Below, piece after piece: positions 26,795 through 34,535 of a DNA stretch of 64,000 nt. Under the pieces are notes generated by a model that ran no database searches, was not told the origin of the DNA, and saw only the letters and a list, made by a program, of their open reading frames with translations. Each line of letters begins with the position of its first letter. Positions within the stretch are counted from its first letter, which is position 1. The position numbers and the translations under genes are program-made. The stretch comes from Pontibacter aquaedesilientis (GTDB lineage Bacteria > Bacteroidota > Bacteroidia > Cytophagales > Hymenobacteraceae). The stretch is from NCBI RefSeq assembly GCF_014773225.1, contig NZ_JACXAJ010000004.1, positions 124,001-188,000 of the forward strand. The letters run 5' to 3'.

Positions 26795-27511
26795 CTATAA
26801 TCTGTAAAGTAGTCCGACCCGCAGTACCCGGGTATACAGTTTCATGTTTGCGCCATCCAGATTTGCTCGGTAATTTTTGATCCCATGGGCGTAGCTCACG
26901 GATACACCGAAATGACCATGATAGCCTGTTATACCCAATCTCGGCCTGAAATCCGTGATCGACTCGCTGCGGTCTTTCCTTATCTTGAATTCAGTGCCAT
27001 CTTCCAGCGTCGCCTCCGACCGCTCTTTTATTTTTTGACTGAATCCGATGTCTGAGCCCAATGTTAGGTCCAGGTCTATTGGATTTTGCTTGACCCGCCA
27101 GCCAATGTACGGCTGCAGATTGATGTAATCGGTTATGATGACCGCTTTTCCGTCTGCCGGATGTGTCATCGAAGAACTGTGCGACATGTAACCAAAGGCT
27201 TTATCTATCTTAGCCCGAGTTCGCAGTTGCTCGTACCCAGCCTGTGTGCCGAGCAAAAAGCCACTGGCCGAGACAAATTGTGCCTGCAAACTGGCACCGT
27301 ACGCTACACTATACCTGCTGCCGTACGGATTGGTCACCCTCGGAGGACTACCCCAAGTATCATTGATAACCATGGTTGTCGTTCCGGCGGATGACTCTCC
27401 ACCAAACCTGGAAAGCCCGGAATTCACCTGCGCACTGTATTCCATCTTTTGTGCATAGGCCGCCGAAACGCAGCCGAAAGCCAGTAAAAGCAGGTATACT
27501 TTTTTCATCAA
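26795..27511 (-). CDS. Outer-membrane beta-barrel protein
   Basis: A 238-residue protein with a signal peptide (MKKVYLLLLAFGCVSAAYAQ) followed by alternating hydrophobic/polar strands typical of small outer-membrane barrels (PorT-like/OMP_b-brl): GFLLGTQAGYEQLRTRAKID, YINLQPYIGWRVKQNP, LGITGYHGHFGVSVSYAHGI. It ends TRVLRVGLLYRL, a terminal strand with a final hydrophobic residue rather than the classic Phe. Function unknown; structural or assembly role possible. It lies between two SDR genes on the same strand. Confidence 0.78.
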   Translation of the reverse strand: MMKKVYLLLLAFGCVSAAYAQKMEYSAQVNSGLSRFGGESSAGTTTMVINDTWGSPPRVTNPYGSRYSVAYGASLQAQFVSASGFLLGTQAGYEQLRTRAKIDKAFGYMSHSSSMTHPADGKAVIITDYINLQPYIGWRVKQNPIDLDLTLGSDIGFSQKIKERSEATLEDGTEFKIRKDRSESITDFRPRLGITGYHGHFGVSVSYAHGIKNYRANLDGANMKLYTRVLRVGLLYRL

Positions 27512-27570
27512 GGAATATGTTTGTTTATATTCTCAATCTAAACTACCTCCCCACTCCTAAACTCCTAAAC

Positions 27571-28278
27571 TTAAATGTCCCCCAGCTGCGGCCTGATCAG
27601 GATCTCCTCGACCACGCTGTTTAGTGACATGGTGTAGGCCCCGTAAATGGCCATGGCTACATCATCGGCTCGCATAAAACGCTCCGGCGGCAGGTCCACG
27701 CCTTCCCAACTGGCAGTCAGGGTTGCGCCGGGCAGGATCGCCGTCACACGCACACCGTGCTCCTTCATCTCTTCACGCAGCACCTTGGTCATACCGTACA
27801 AGGCATACTTGGAAATGCAGTAAGAACCGCCGTTGATGTAAGGAGTAATGCTGGCCGTGGAACACATGTTAAAGATGTGCCCGCTCTTGCGTTTCATCAT
27901 ATCAGGCACTATCGCTTTGGTCAGGTAATAGGCACTGTAGAGGTTCGTATTGATCATAAACGGCAGGGCGTTGTCATCTTCTTCATGGATCTTGCCAGGT
28001 ATAAAAAGACCGCTGTTGTTAACCAATACCTCAATTTTCACCCGAAGTCCTTTCACATATTTGATGAAGCCTTTGAGTGAAGTGGAATCACTCAGGTCGG
28101 CCTCCTGGTACAACACCTTGGAGAAGGTATAGCGCTCTTCCATCTCGAGCTTCAACTTTTGCAGGTCCTTTTCGTTTCGGGAACAGGTAATGATGTGAAA
28201 GCCCGCTTTGGCGAACTGCTCAATAACGGCTTTTCCGATTCCTTTTGTACCGCCTGTTACCAAAATGTATCGTTGCAT
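27571..28278 (-). CDS. SDR family oxidoreductase
   Basis: A short-chain dehydrogenase of about 235 residues: YILVTGGTKGIGKAVIEQFA at the N-terminus, EVLVNNSGLFIPGKIHEEDD near 87, and FNMCSTASITPYINGGSYCI followed by SKYALYGM giving Ser, Tyr and Lys (YCISK). I chose the ATG at 28278 because the cofactor motif starts three residues later, whereas the longer frame to 28335 adds 19 residues of unrelated sequence. Substrate unknown. It is divergent from mlaE, with about 120 bases between the starts. Confidence 0.84.
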   Translation of the reverse strand: MQRYILVTGGTKGIGKAVIEQFAKAGFHIITCSRNEKDLQKLKLEMEERYTFSKVLYQEADLSDSTSLKGFIKYVKGLRVKIEVLVNNSGLFIPGKIHEEDDNALPFMINTNLYSAYYLTKAIVPDMMKRKSGHIFNMCSTASITPYINGGSYCISKYALYGMTKVLREEMKEHGVRVTAILPGATLTASWEGVDLPPERFMRADDVAMAIYGAYTMSLNSVVEEILIRPQLGDI

Positions 28279-28343
28279 GCTATCTATATAGGTATGATGT
28301 AATACGTTTTCAAAATTTAACCGTAATATAGGCATTTAAACAG

Positions 28344-28351
28344 TATTTTTG
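28344..28351 (+). promoter_or_regulatory. -7 box before mlaE
   Basis: TATTTTTG, matching TAnnTTTG, about 50 bases before the mlaE ATG. No clear -33 element. Confidence 0.4.
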
Positions 28352-28399
28352 TTTAGAATCACGTTTAATACCTTGGTTTAACTTCTTCACACGCCCTAT

Positions 28400-29131
28400 A
28401 TGCTGCAAGCCCTTGGCAAATACTTACTTTTCATGTCGAGCCTCTTTATCCGAAGGGAGTCAGGCCGCATTCTGTTTAATCGCACCATCGACGAAGCTAT
28501 CCTCATCGGGATTAACTCTGTATTAATCGTATCCATTGTATCGTCCTTTATAGGAGCCGTTACATGTGTGCAGGTGGCTTACAACCTCAACAACGCCTTT
28601 ATCCCACGTTCCACCATCGGTTTCATGGTGCGCGAGATGACCATCCTGGAGCTGGCCCCCACTATTACCTCCATCGTGCTGGCTGGCAAGGTTGGCTCAA
28701 GCATTGCAGGCGGATTAGGCACCATGCAGATTACTGAGCAGGTAGACGCTTTGGAGGTGATGGGCATTAATTCTGCCTCCTACCTGGTGCTGCCTAAGGT
28801 AGTGGCTGCCATCATCGTGTTTCCGTTACTGGTTATCCTGGCCATGTTCCTTTCCATTTTGGGAGGTTATCTGGCAGGAACCTTATCCGGAGAGCTTACA
28901 GCACAGGAGTACATCACCGGTTTAAGGGAACAGTTCATACCTTACAACATCGCTTTTGCACTTATCAAATCAGTGGTGTTCGCCTTTCTAATCTCGTCCA
29001 TATCTTCTTTCAGAGGCTATTATACCAGTGGTGGGGCATTGGAAGTGGGTGCAGCAAGTACAGCTGCCGTAACCAATAGCGTGATCGCTATTCTGGTTGG
29101 AGATTTTGTGCTGGCCAATCTACTCCTTTAA
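28400..29131 (+). CDS. mlaE: MlaE-type lipid ABC transporter permease
   Basis: A 243-residue integral membrane protein of the MlaE/YrbE/TGD1 family, the permease of systems moving phospholipids between inner and outer membranes. Family features are VSIVSSFIGAVTCVQVAYNL near residue 45, GFMVREMTILELAPTITSIV near 75, and GKVGSSIAGGLGTMQITEQV with DALEVMGINSASYLVLPKV near 97-135. It ends with a short hydrophobic tail. It is followed 61 bases later by its ATPase. The periplasmic MlaD/MCE subunit is not in this window. Confidence 0.9.
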   Translation: MLQALGKYLLFMSSLFIRRESGRILFNRTIDEAILIGINSVLIVSIVSSFIGAVTCVQVAYNLNNAFIPRSTIGFMVREMTILELAPTITSIVLAGKVGSSIAGGLGTMQITEQVDALEVMGINSASYLVLPKVVAAIIVFPLLVILAMFLSILGGYLAGTLSGELTAQEYITGLREQFIPYNIAFALIKSVVFAFLISSISSFRGYYTSGGALEVGAASTAAVTNSVIAILVGDFVLANLLL

Positions 29132-29192
29132 ATAACAGCTATCACCTTTAACCAAGTACCCGGATGACAATTCCGGGGATTCGATATTAGTT

Positions 29193-30110
29193 ATGATTGA
29201 AATACACAACATACATAAAGCCTTTGGCGGTAAGAAAGTACTGGACGGTGTCAGCGGCGTTTTCGAGACCGGCAAAACCAACCTGCTGCTTGGGGCCAGC
29301 GGCACCGGAAAAAGCGTGCTACTCAAGTGCATTGTGGGCTTGATCAAGCCCGACTTGGGCAGCGTCACCTTCGACGGCACCTACTTCACCAACAACAAGC
29401 TCGACATACGCCAGGAAATCCGCCGTAAGATCGGGATGCTCTTCCAGGGTTCTGCCCTGTTTGACTCCATGACGGTAGAGGAAAATGTGGAATTTCCGTT
29501 GAAGATGCTCACAGACATGAGCAAAGAAGAGCGGAAAGAGCGCGTAGACTTTTGCCTGAAGCGTGTAGGGCTGGAGGGCTCCAACAAAAAAATGCCTTCT
29601 GAACTAAGTGGCGGCATGAAAAAACGAGTAGGTATAGCCCGTGCAATCGCGCCCAAGTGTACCTATCTTTTCTGCGACGAACCTAACTCAGGACTCGACC
29701 CACAAACAGCCCTCAAAATAGATGAGTTGATTAAGGAAATCACCGAAGAGTATAACATCACTACCATCATTGTGACGCATGACATGAACTCTGTGATTGA
29801 GATAGGTGACAAAATCATGTTCCTGTATCAGGGCAAAAAGCTGTGGGAAGGCACGCGGGATGAAATCATGGATACGGACATCAAAGAACTCAACGACTTT
29901 ATTTTTGCCAATCGCCTGATGCGCGATGCCAAGAAGGTGGAAGAGGAAGAGCGTGAGGAGGAAGAGGAACGCAAGCAAGGCAGTCAGCAGCTTTCTTCGG
30001 ATGAAGTAAAGGCGGTGCCTGAGGAGACAGCCGACGTGCAGCATGATCAACTGCCAGAAAACCCTGAAGGACCGGCCGCTACGACACAATCCGGCAAAGA
30101 CAAGGTATAG
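29193..30110 (+). CDS. mlaF: MlaF-type lipid ABC transporter ATPase
   Basis: A 305-residue ABC ATPase: Walker A LLGASGTGKSVLLK near 33, Q-loop MLFQGSALFDSMTV near 85, signature ELSGGMKKRVGIARAI near 140 and Walker B CTYLFCDEPNSGLDPQT near 160. The sequence is typical of MlaF partners of MlaE permeases. The last 60 residues are an unusual acidic, Glu- and Gln-rich tail (KKVEEEEREEEEERKQGSQQ and onward) that is probably disordered. The gene ends AAG GTA TAG, directly followed by a mirrored copy of the octamer, so the stop lies inside a perfect 16-base palindrome (30103-30118). Confidence 0.9.
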   Translation: MIEIHNIHKAFGGKKVLDGVSGVFETGKTNLLLGASGTGKSVLLKCIVGLIKPDLGSVTFDGTYFTNNKLDIRQEIRRKIGMLFQGSALFDSMTVEENVEFPLKMLTDMSKEERKERVDFCLKRVGLEGSNKKMPSELSGGMKKRVGIARAIAPKCTYLFCDEPNSGLDPQTALKIDELIKEITEEYNITTIIVTHDMNSVIEIGDKIMFLYQGKKLWEGTRDEIMDTDIKELNDFIFANRLMRDAKKVEEEEREEEEERKQGSQQLSSDEVKAVPEETADVQHDQLPENPEGPAATTQSGKDKV

Positions 30111-30127
30111 CTATACCTGCCTAGCAT

Positions 30128-30167
30128 AAAAAAAGCCTCCTGCTTAGGTATAGCAGGAGGCTTTTTT
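30128..30167. terminator. Strong terminator with AGGTATAG in the loop
   Basis: A 16- to 17-base perfect stem (AAAAAAGCCTCCTGCT with its complement at 30152-30167) closes a 7-base loop TAGGTAT, so the abundant octamer spans the loop and stem. It separates the convergent mlaF and nupC genes and can end both. Confidence 0.85.
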
Positions 30168-30184
30168 ATGGGTATAAGATCTGA

Positions 30185-31495
30185 TTAGAAGTTTACGCCA
30201 AACAACATCCCCGCCACAGTGGCCGTCATCATACAAGCCAGGGAGGCTCCGAGTAAGGCAATAAAGCCCAGTTTGGACAGGTTGCCCTGCTGGTTTGGAG
30301 CCATGCTGCCTATTCCCCCAATCTGAATCGCGATCGAACTAAAGTTGGAGAATCCTGCCAGTGCATACGTAGACATCACCAGGGCTTTCGGACCCAGTGT
30401 GCCGGCCTCTTTCATATTAGCCAAATCCAGGTAGGCCACAAACTCATTGATGGCCGTCTTTTGACCGAGCAAGCTGCCTACTTGCAACGTATCCACCCAA
30501 GGCACCCCCATAATGAAAGCAAACACCCGGAAGATCTGACCCAGTATATACTGTAACGAAAAACCATTGAACTGACCGTTTGTGCTGGCTACCACTAATT
30601 CATTCAAACCGGTCCAGGCACCGATCATATCAGTCAGGATGTAGTTTACCAGAGCGATTACAGCGATGAAAGCCAGTAGCATTCCGCCTACGTTAGCGGC
30701 AAGTTTCAGGCCATCGGCAGCACCTCGTGAAAGTGAGTCCACCAGGTTTACACCCAGCTGCTCTTCGTTTACTTCCAGCTTATTAGAAATTTCTTCATGC
30801 TCTGTCTCAGGCACCAGTATTTTAGCCAGCACGATGCCTGCTGGGGCGTTCATGATGGAGGCAGTAAGCAAGTGGGCTGCAAAGATCGCCTTCTGTGCCG
30901 GGTCCGTACCGCCCAAAAACGATACATAAGCTGCCAATACTCCACCGGCCAGCGTTGCCATACCACCTGTCATCAGGCACATCAGCTCAGAGCGTGTCAT
31001 GCGGGCTATGAAGGGACGCACTAGCAAAGGAGCTTCCGTTTGACCCAGGAAAATGTTGCCGGCGGCAGAAAGGCTCTCCGGTCCTGATAGACGCATCACC
31101 TTCGACATAACCCAGGCAATGCCATACACGATCTTCTGCAACACACCGAGGTAGTAAAGTCCTGCAGAAACGGTAGAAAAGAAAATGATCGTAGGCAGTA
31201 CCGAGAAGGCGAAAATGAAACCCAAACCATTGTTTTTGGAAGGATCTGCCAGGTTTCCGAACAAAAACTGGGCGCCTGCCTGCGAGAAATCCAGGAAAGT
31301 AACGAATCCTTCACTGACATAGGCAAAACCGGTGGCCACCAAAGGCACTTTGGTTACCAGTATCCCAAAAATGAGTTGTAAGAAAACGCCGAAGCCAACA
31401 AGCCTCCAATCAATTGATTTTCTGCTTTTTGAAAATGCAAAGGCAATGGCAATAATGGCTAACAGGCCAAGAAGCCCTCTGAAAATATCGAACAT
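30185..31495 (-). CDS. nupC: Concentrative nucleoside transporter, NupC family
   Basis: About 436 residues with some ten membrane segments, a cation-coupled nucleoside symporter of the CNT family in the inner membrane. Recognisable parts are ISAAGNIFLGQTEAPLL-like sequence (here AAGNIFLGQTEAPLLVRPF near 146), the GGMATLAGGVLAAYVSFLGG block near 180 and LLGQKTAINEFVAYLDL near 345, which carry the nucleoside- and sodium-binding residues of CNTs. I prefer the ATG at 31495 to the TTG at 31507, because a promoter (31515-31545) puts the transcript start at about 31509. The stop faces mlaF across a shared terminator. Confidence 0.9.
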   Translation of the reverse strand: MFDIFRGLLGLLAIIAIAFAFSKSRKSIDWRLVGFGVFLQLIFGILVTKVPLVATGFAYVSEGFVTFLDFSQAGAQFLFGNLADPSKNNGLGFIFAFSVLPTIIFFSTVSAGLYYLGVLQKIVYGIAWVMSKVMRLSGPESLSAAGNIFLGQTEAPLLVRPFIARMTRSELMCLMTGGMATLAGGVLAAYVSFLGGTDPAQKAIFAAHLLTASIMNAPAGIVLAKILVPETEHEEISNKLEVNEEQLGVNLVDSLSRGAADGLKLAANVGGMLLAFIAVIALVNYILTDMIGAWTGLNELVVASTNGQFNGFSLQYILGQIFRVFAFIMGVPWVDTLQVGSLLGQKTAINEFVAYLDLANMKEAGTLGPKALVMSTYALAGFSNFSSIAIQIGGIGSMAPNQQGNLSKLGFIALLGASLACMMTATVAGMLFGVNF

Positions 31496-31514
31496 GGTTT
31501 GGGACAAAATTTGC

Positions 31515-31545
31515 CAAAAGTAAGCCGAATATCTGTTAAAACAAA
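31515..31545 (-). promoter_or_regulatory. Promoter of nupC
   Basis: Minus strand TTTG (31542-31545), a spacer of 19 bases, then TACTTTTG (31515-31522). The -33 element overlaps the T tract of the terminator of the gene upstream (31545-31575). Confidence 0.7.
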
Positions 31546-31575
31546 AAGTCCTGCCCCTTATCGGGGCAGGACTTT
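31545..31575 (-). terminator. Terminator after the bifunctional nuclease gene
   Basis: A perfect 13-base stem AAAGTCCTGCCCC with its complement and a 5-base loop, followed on the minus strand by a T-rich run. Confidence 0.82.
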
Positions 31576-31597
31576 AAATGTATACAAGATGTTAAAA

Positions 31598-32200
31598 TCA
31601 GTTTCGCTTATTCAACTCGTCCCGGATCTTGGCAGCACGCTCATAGTCCTCCTTTTCGAGGGCCTCGTTGAGCATCTTATTCAAGTCCTCCACAGAAGTT
31701 TGGTTGAGTGGCTCTTTGGAGCTCGACGCTGAAGATGAAGTGCTGCTCTTCACAGCCATCTCTTCGGCATCCTCATCCTCCTCCTCCAGGTCGCTCAATA
31801 TAATTCCTGCTTCCGAAAGCACGCTCTCTACCGTGTAGATAGGAACCCCGAAACGCAGACCGATCGCGATCGCATCAGATGGTCGAGCGTCTAGTTCAAA
31901 ATCCTTGTCTCCGTCAGTACACATGATCTTGGAGTAGAACACACCTTCTTTCAGATCTGAAATCAGAATCTCTGTGATATTCACGCTTACCTGCTCTGCA
32001 AAAGTTTTGAACAGGTCATGCGTAAGCGGGCGGTTTGGGTTTATTTTCTCTATCTGTATGGCGATGGACTGTGCCTCGAACATGCCAATGATGATCGGCA
32101 GTCTTCTGTTGCCATCTCTTTCCCCTAGCACAAGCGCAAACGATCCCGTCTGTGACTGGCTGGATGAAAGCCCGAGTATCTCTAACTGAATTTTTTTCAC
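31598..32200 (-). CDS. Bifunctional nuclease (DUF151) with a UvrB/UvrC motif
   Basis: A 200-residue protein. The N-terminal 135 residues are a DUF151/BFN domain: VLGERDGNRRLPIIIGMFEA near 25, IQIEKINPNRPLTHDLFKTF near 48, and ELDARPSDAIAIGLRFGVPI near 103. A low-complexity Ser/Glu linker follows, then a C-terminal UvrB/UvrC-type helical motif (LNEALEKEDYERAAKIRDEL). Plant and Thermotoga relatives of this domain have been reported to have DNase and RNase activity; function in Bacteroidota is not established. It lies 20 bases downstream of etfA on the same strand, possibly the last gene of the etfB-etfA operon, and has its own terminator. Confidence 0.88.
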   Translation of the reverse strand: MKKIQLEILGLSSSQSQTGSFALVLGERDGNRRLPIIIGMFEAQSIAIQIEKINPNRPLTHDLFKTFAEQVSVNITEILISDLKEGVFYSKIMCTDGDKDFELDARPSDAIAIGLRFGVPIYTVESVLSEAGIILSDLEEEDEDAEEMAVKSSTSSSASSSKEPLNQTSVEDLNKMLNEALEKEDYERAAKIRDELNKRN

Positions 32201-32219
32201 AATTGAGCTCTTCTTAAGT

Positions 32220-33200
32220 CTATTTGTCTAAAGCTTTGGCAGCTTCGATTAATTTAGGAACTACCTCCAGCGCATCGCCAACTATGCCATAATCAGCAGC
32301 TTTGAAGAACGGCGCTTCCGGATCCTTATTAATAACGACAATCACTTTAGAAGAGTTAACCCCCGCCAGGTGCTGGATGGCACCGGAAATACCCACTGCA
32401 ATGTACAGGTTAGGGCTTACAGTTATACCTGTCTGGCCTACGTGCTCGTGGTGAGGACGCCAGCCGATGTCAGACACAGGCTTGGAGCAGGCTGTTGCGG
32501 CACCTAGTTCTTTGGCAAGTTCCTCGATGAGGTGCCAGTTCTCAGGGCCTTTCATGCCGCGACCGCCAGACACAACAATTTCAGCTTCTGGCAGCAATAC
32601 GCCCCCATCCGTCTCCTGCATCACCGTTTCTTTCGGAGCCGCAGCGAAATCAGACTCCGCCAGATCAGCTGAGAGTTTCTCTACCGTAGCTGTGTTGCCG
32701 GCATTGCTGATAATTTCAGTGCTGTTCTTCTTAACGGCGATGATCTTCACGTCAGAGGTCAGGTTCACTTGCGCGAACGCCTTACCAGAGAACACACCGC
32801 GGGTAACGGTAAAGTTGCCACCGTCCATCTTGGGCAACTCGGTTACGTTGGTAGCAAGCGAACCGTTCAGGCGAACTGCCAGTTTGGAGCCTACCGCTGC
32901 ACCAATGTTGGAGTTGGAGAATACCAGCACCTTGGAGCTTTCCTGCTGAGCCGCCTTCGCGATTACCTTTACATAGGCGTCAGCTACGAACTGCTTCAGG
33001 CGGTCATCCGCGTCGTACAATACTTTACTTATACCTTGCTCGCCTAGTCTGGCCAGCGCTTCTTCGTGTACCTCTCCGATGGCTACCGCCGTGGCGGAAG
33101 TACCCATGGCCTGCGCCACCTGGCTGCCGTATGATGCTGCCTCCAAAGAGGACTTCTTGATCTCTCCGTTCAGACCTTCTACAAATACTAATACAGACAT
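32220..33200 (-). CDS. etfA: Electron transfer flavoprotein alpha subunit
   Basis: The FAD-binding subunit of the soluble electron carrier that takes electrons from acyl-CoA dehydrogenases. The 326-residue protein has the N-terminal ETF fold and the C-terminal FAD domain with [20 protein letters not shown] near 210, [20 protein letters not shown] near 240, and [17 protein letters not shown] near 265. Those regions carry the Arg and His of the flavin site. It begins one base after the etfB stop, so the two are coupled. Confidence 0.94.
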   Translation of the reverse strand: MSVLVFVEGLNGEIKKSSLEAASYGSQVAQAMGTSATAVAIGEVHEEALARLGEQGISKVLYDADDRLKQFVADAYVKVIAKAAQQESSKVLVFSNSNIGAAVGSKLAVRLNGSLATNVTELPKMDGGNFTVTRGVFSGKAFAQVNLTSDVKIIAVKKNSTEIISNAGNTATVEKLSADLAESDFAAAPKETVMQETDGGVLLPEAEIVVSGGRGMKGPENWHLIEELAKELGAATACSKPVSDIGWRPHHEHVGQTGITVSPNLYIAVGISGAIQHLAGVNSSKVIVVINKDPEAPFFKAADYGIVGDALEVVPKLIEAAKALDK

Positions 33201-33201
33201 A

Positions 33202-33942
33202 TTACAGTACTTTAGCTTCGTTTCTCAATAGTTTAATCAGTTCGCCGGCGTTGTCCGCATCAATCAGCTTCACGCCGCTCTTTTTCTCGGGCTTGCTGTA
33301 GCTCACATACTCCGACATGGCCTCGCCACCTACCGGTGCTACCACTTTCAGTGGCTTGGTACGGGCGGTCATGATGCCACGCATGTTCGGGATGCGGGGC
33401 TCACACATCGGTTGCTGGGCACTGGCTACGAATGGAAGTTTTACCTCCACCACTTCTTTTCCACCCTCGATCTCGCGCTCCAGACGGGCCGTGCTATCGT
33501 CCACCATATCCAGTTTAAAGGCTGGTGTTACAGACGGAATACCCATCATTTCGCCCACCATGTTGTGTACCTGGAAGCCGTTGTAGTCAATGGACTCTTT
33601 GCCCATCAGGATCATATCGTAACCTCCCTCTTTGGCGATGGCAGTAATCTGCTGCGCCACGAAGAAAGCGTCTTTCGGGTGTGCGTTTACACGGATGGCA
33701 TCGTCGGCACCAATGGCTAACGCCTTGCGGATGTTCGGCTCGGTATCGGCCTCACCTACGTTCAGCACGGTTACGCTGCCGCCTTTGGCCTCTTTCAGCT
33801 CAATGGCGCGGGTCAGCGCATACTCATCCCAAGGGTTAATCACGTACTGCACCCCGTTCTTGTCGAACTCTTTGTTATCTCCAGTAAAGTTAATTTTGGA
33901 TGTGGTATCCGGAACGTTACTGATGCAAACTAATATTTTCAT
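33202..33942 (-). CDS. etfB: Electron transfer flavoprotein beta subunit
   Basis: A 246-residue ETF beta subunit that binds AMP and forms the heterodimer with EtfA: MKILVCISNVPDTTSKINFT at the start, YVINPWDEYALTRAIELKE near 33, VLNVGEADTEPNIRKALAIG near 60, DMILMGKESIDYNGFQVHNM near 113, and a C-terminal recognition loop. It is first of etfB-etfA and divergent from the TPR gene at 34010, with which it shares a 67-base AT-rich spacer. Confidence 0.94.
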   Translation of the reverse strand: MKILVCISNVPDTTSKINFTGDNKEFDKNGVQYVINPWDEYALTRAIELKEAKGGSVTVLNVGEADTEPNIRKALAIGADDAIRVNAHPKDAFFVAQQITAIAKEGGYDMILMGKESIDYNGFQVHNMVGEMMGIPSVTPAFKLDMVDDSTARLEREIEGGKEVVEVKLPFVASAQQPMCEPRIPNMRGIMTARTKPLKVVAPVGGEAMSEYVSYSKPEKKSGVKLIDADNAGELIKLLRNEAKVL

Positions 33943-34009
33943 GATTAGAAATGTTAGCTTATTTAAAATTAGATTTGTGCGAAGTTAGTTAAAATATAGC
34001 CAAATAGAA

Positions 34010-34342
34010 ATGTCTCAAAATAGATTAGAACAACTCTTCAAATTCTACGAAGAAGACCCAAACGATCCATTTACGATCTATGCGATTGCGACTGAGCTTC
34101 GTAACTCCGAACCGCAGAAAGCGATGGCGTATTACGAGAAACTTCTGTCGGAGCACGAGCGCTACGTAGGCACTTACTACCATGCAGCCAGCCTGTACGC
34201 CGAACTCGGGCAGACAAACGAGGCGGAGCAAACCTACAAAAAAGGAATGCTGATCAGCAGGCAGGAAGGCAACATGCACGCATTTGCCGAGCTGCAACAA
34301 GCCTATAACAAGTTTGCAGGTTTGGACTACGAAGACGAATAG
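34010..34342 (+). CDS. Small TPR protein
   Basis: A 110-residue helical protein with two tetratricopeptide-like repeats: DPNDPFTIYAIATELRNSEP with AMAYYEKLLSE, then YVGTYYHAASLYAELGQTNE with AEQTYKKGMLISRQEG. It contains only repeats, so it is probably a protein-protein adaptor. Conserved short TPR proteins of this kind occur in Bacteroidota, but I know no function. Divergent from etfB; the downstream gene (pyc) is convergent, with a hairpin in between. Confidence 0.72.
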   Translation: MSQNRLEQLFKFYEEDPNDPFTIYAIATELRNSEPQKAMAYYEKLLSEHERYVGTYYHAASLYAELGQTNEAEQTYKKGMLISRQEGNMHAFAELQQAYNKFAGLDYEDE

Positions 34343-34478
34343 CACCTTTTGCGCTATGAATCAAAAATAGTATGCATGCAGCATATCTGCAAGTACAAAA
34401 CAGGCTTTCATGCCGAAATGTTTTCCAATGACTTCTGTAGCGTACTAGATATTGCGCCCGAAGGTTTACAATAGCAAA

Positions 34479-34516
34479 AGAAAAGCCACCTCCTTTTCAG
34501 GTTTGGCGGCTTTTCT
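34479..34516. terminator. Terminator between convergent genes
   Basis: AGAAAAGCCACC (34479-34490) pairs with GGCGGCTTTTCT (34505-34516) with one mismatch; flanks are A- and T-rich. It serves the TPR gene and pyc. Confidence 0.7.
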
Positions 34517-34535
34517 AGCTTATACCTGGGTGGCG

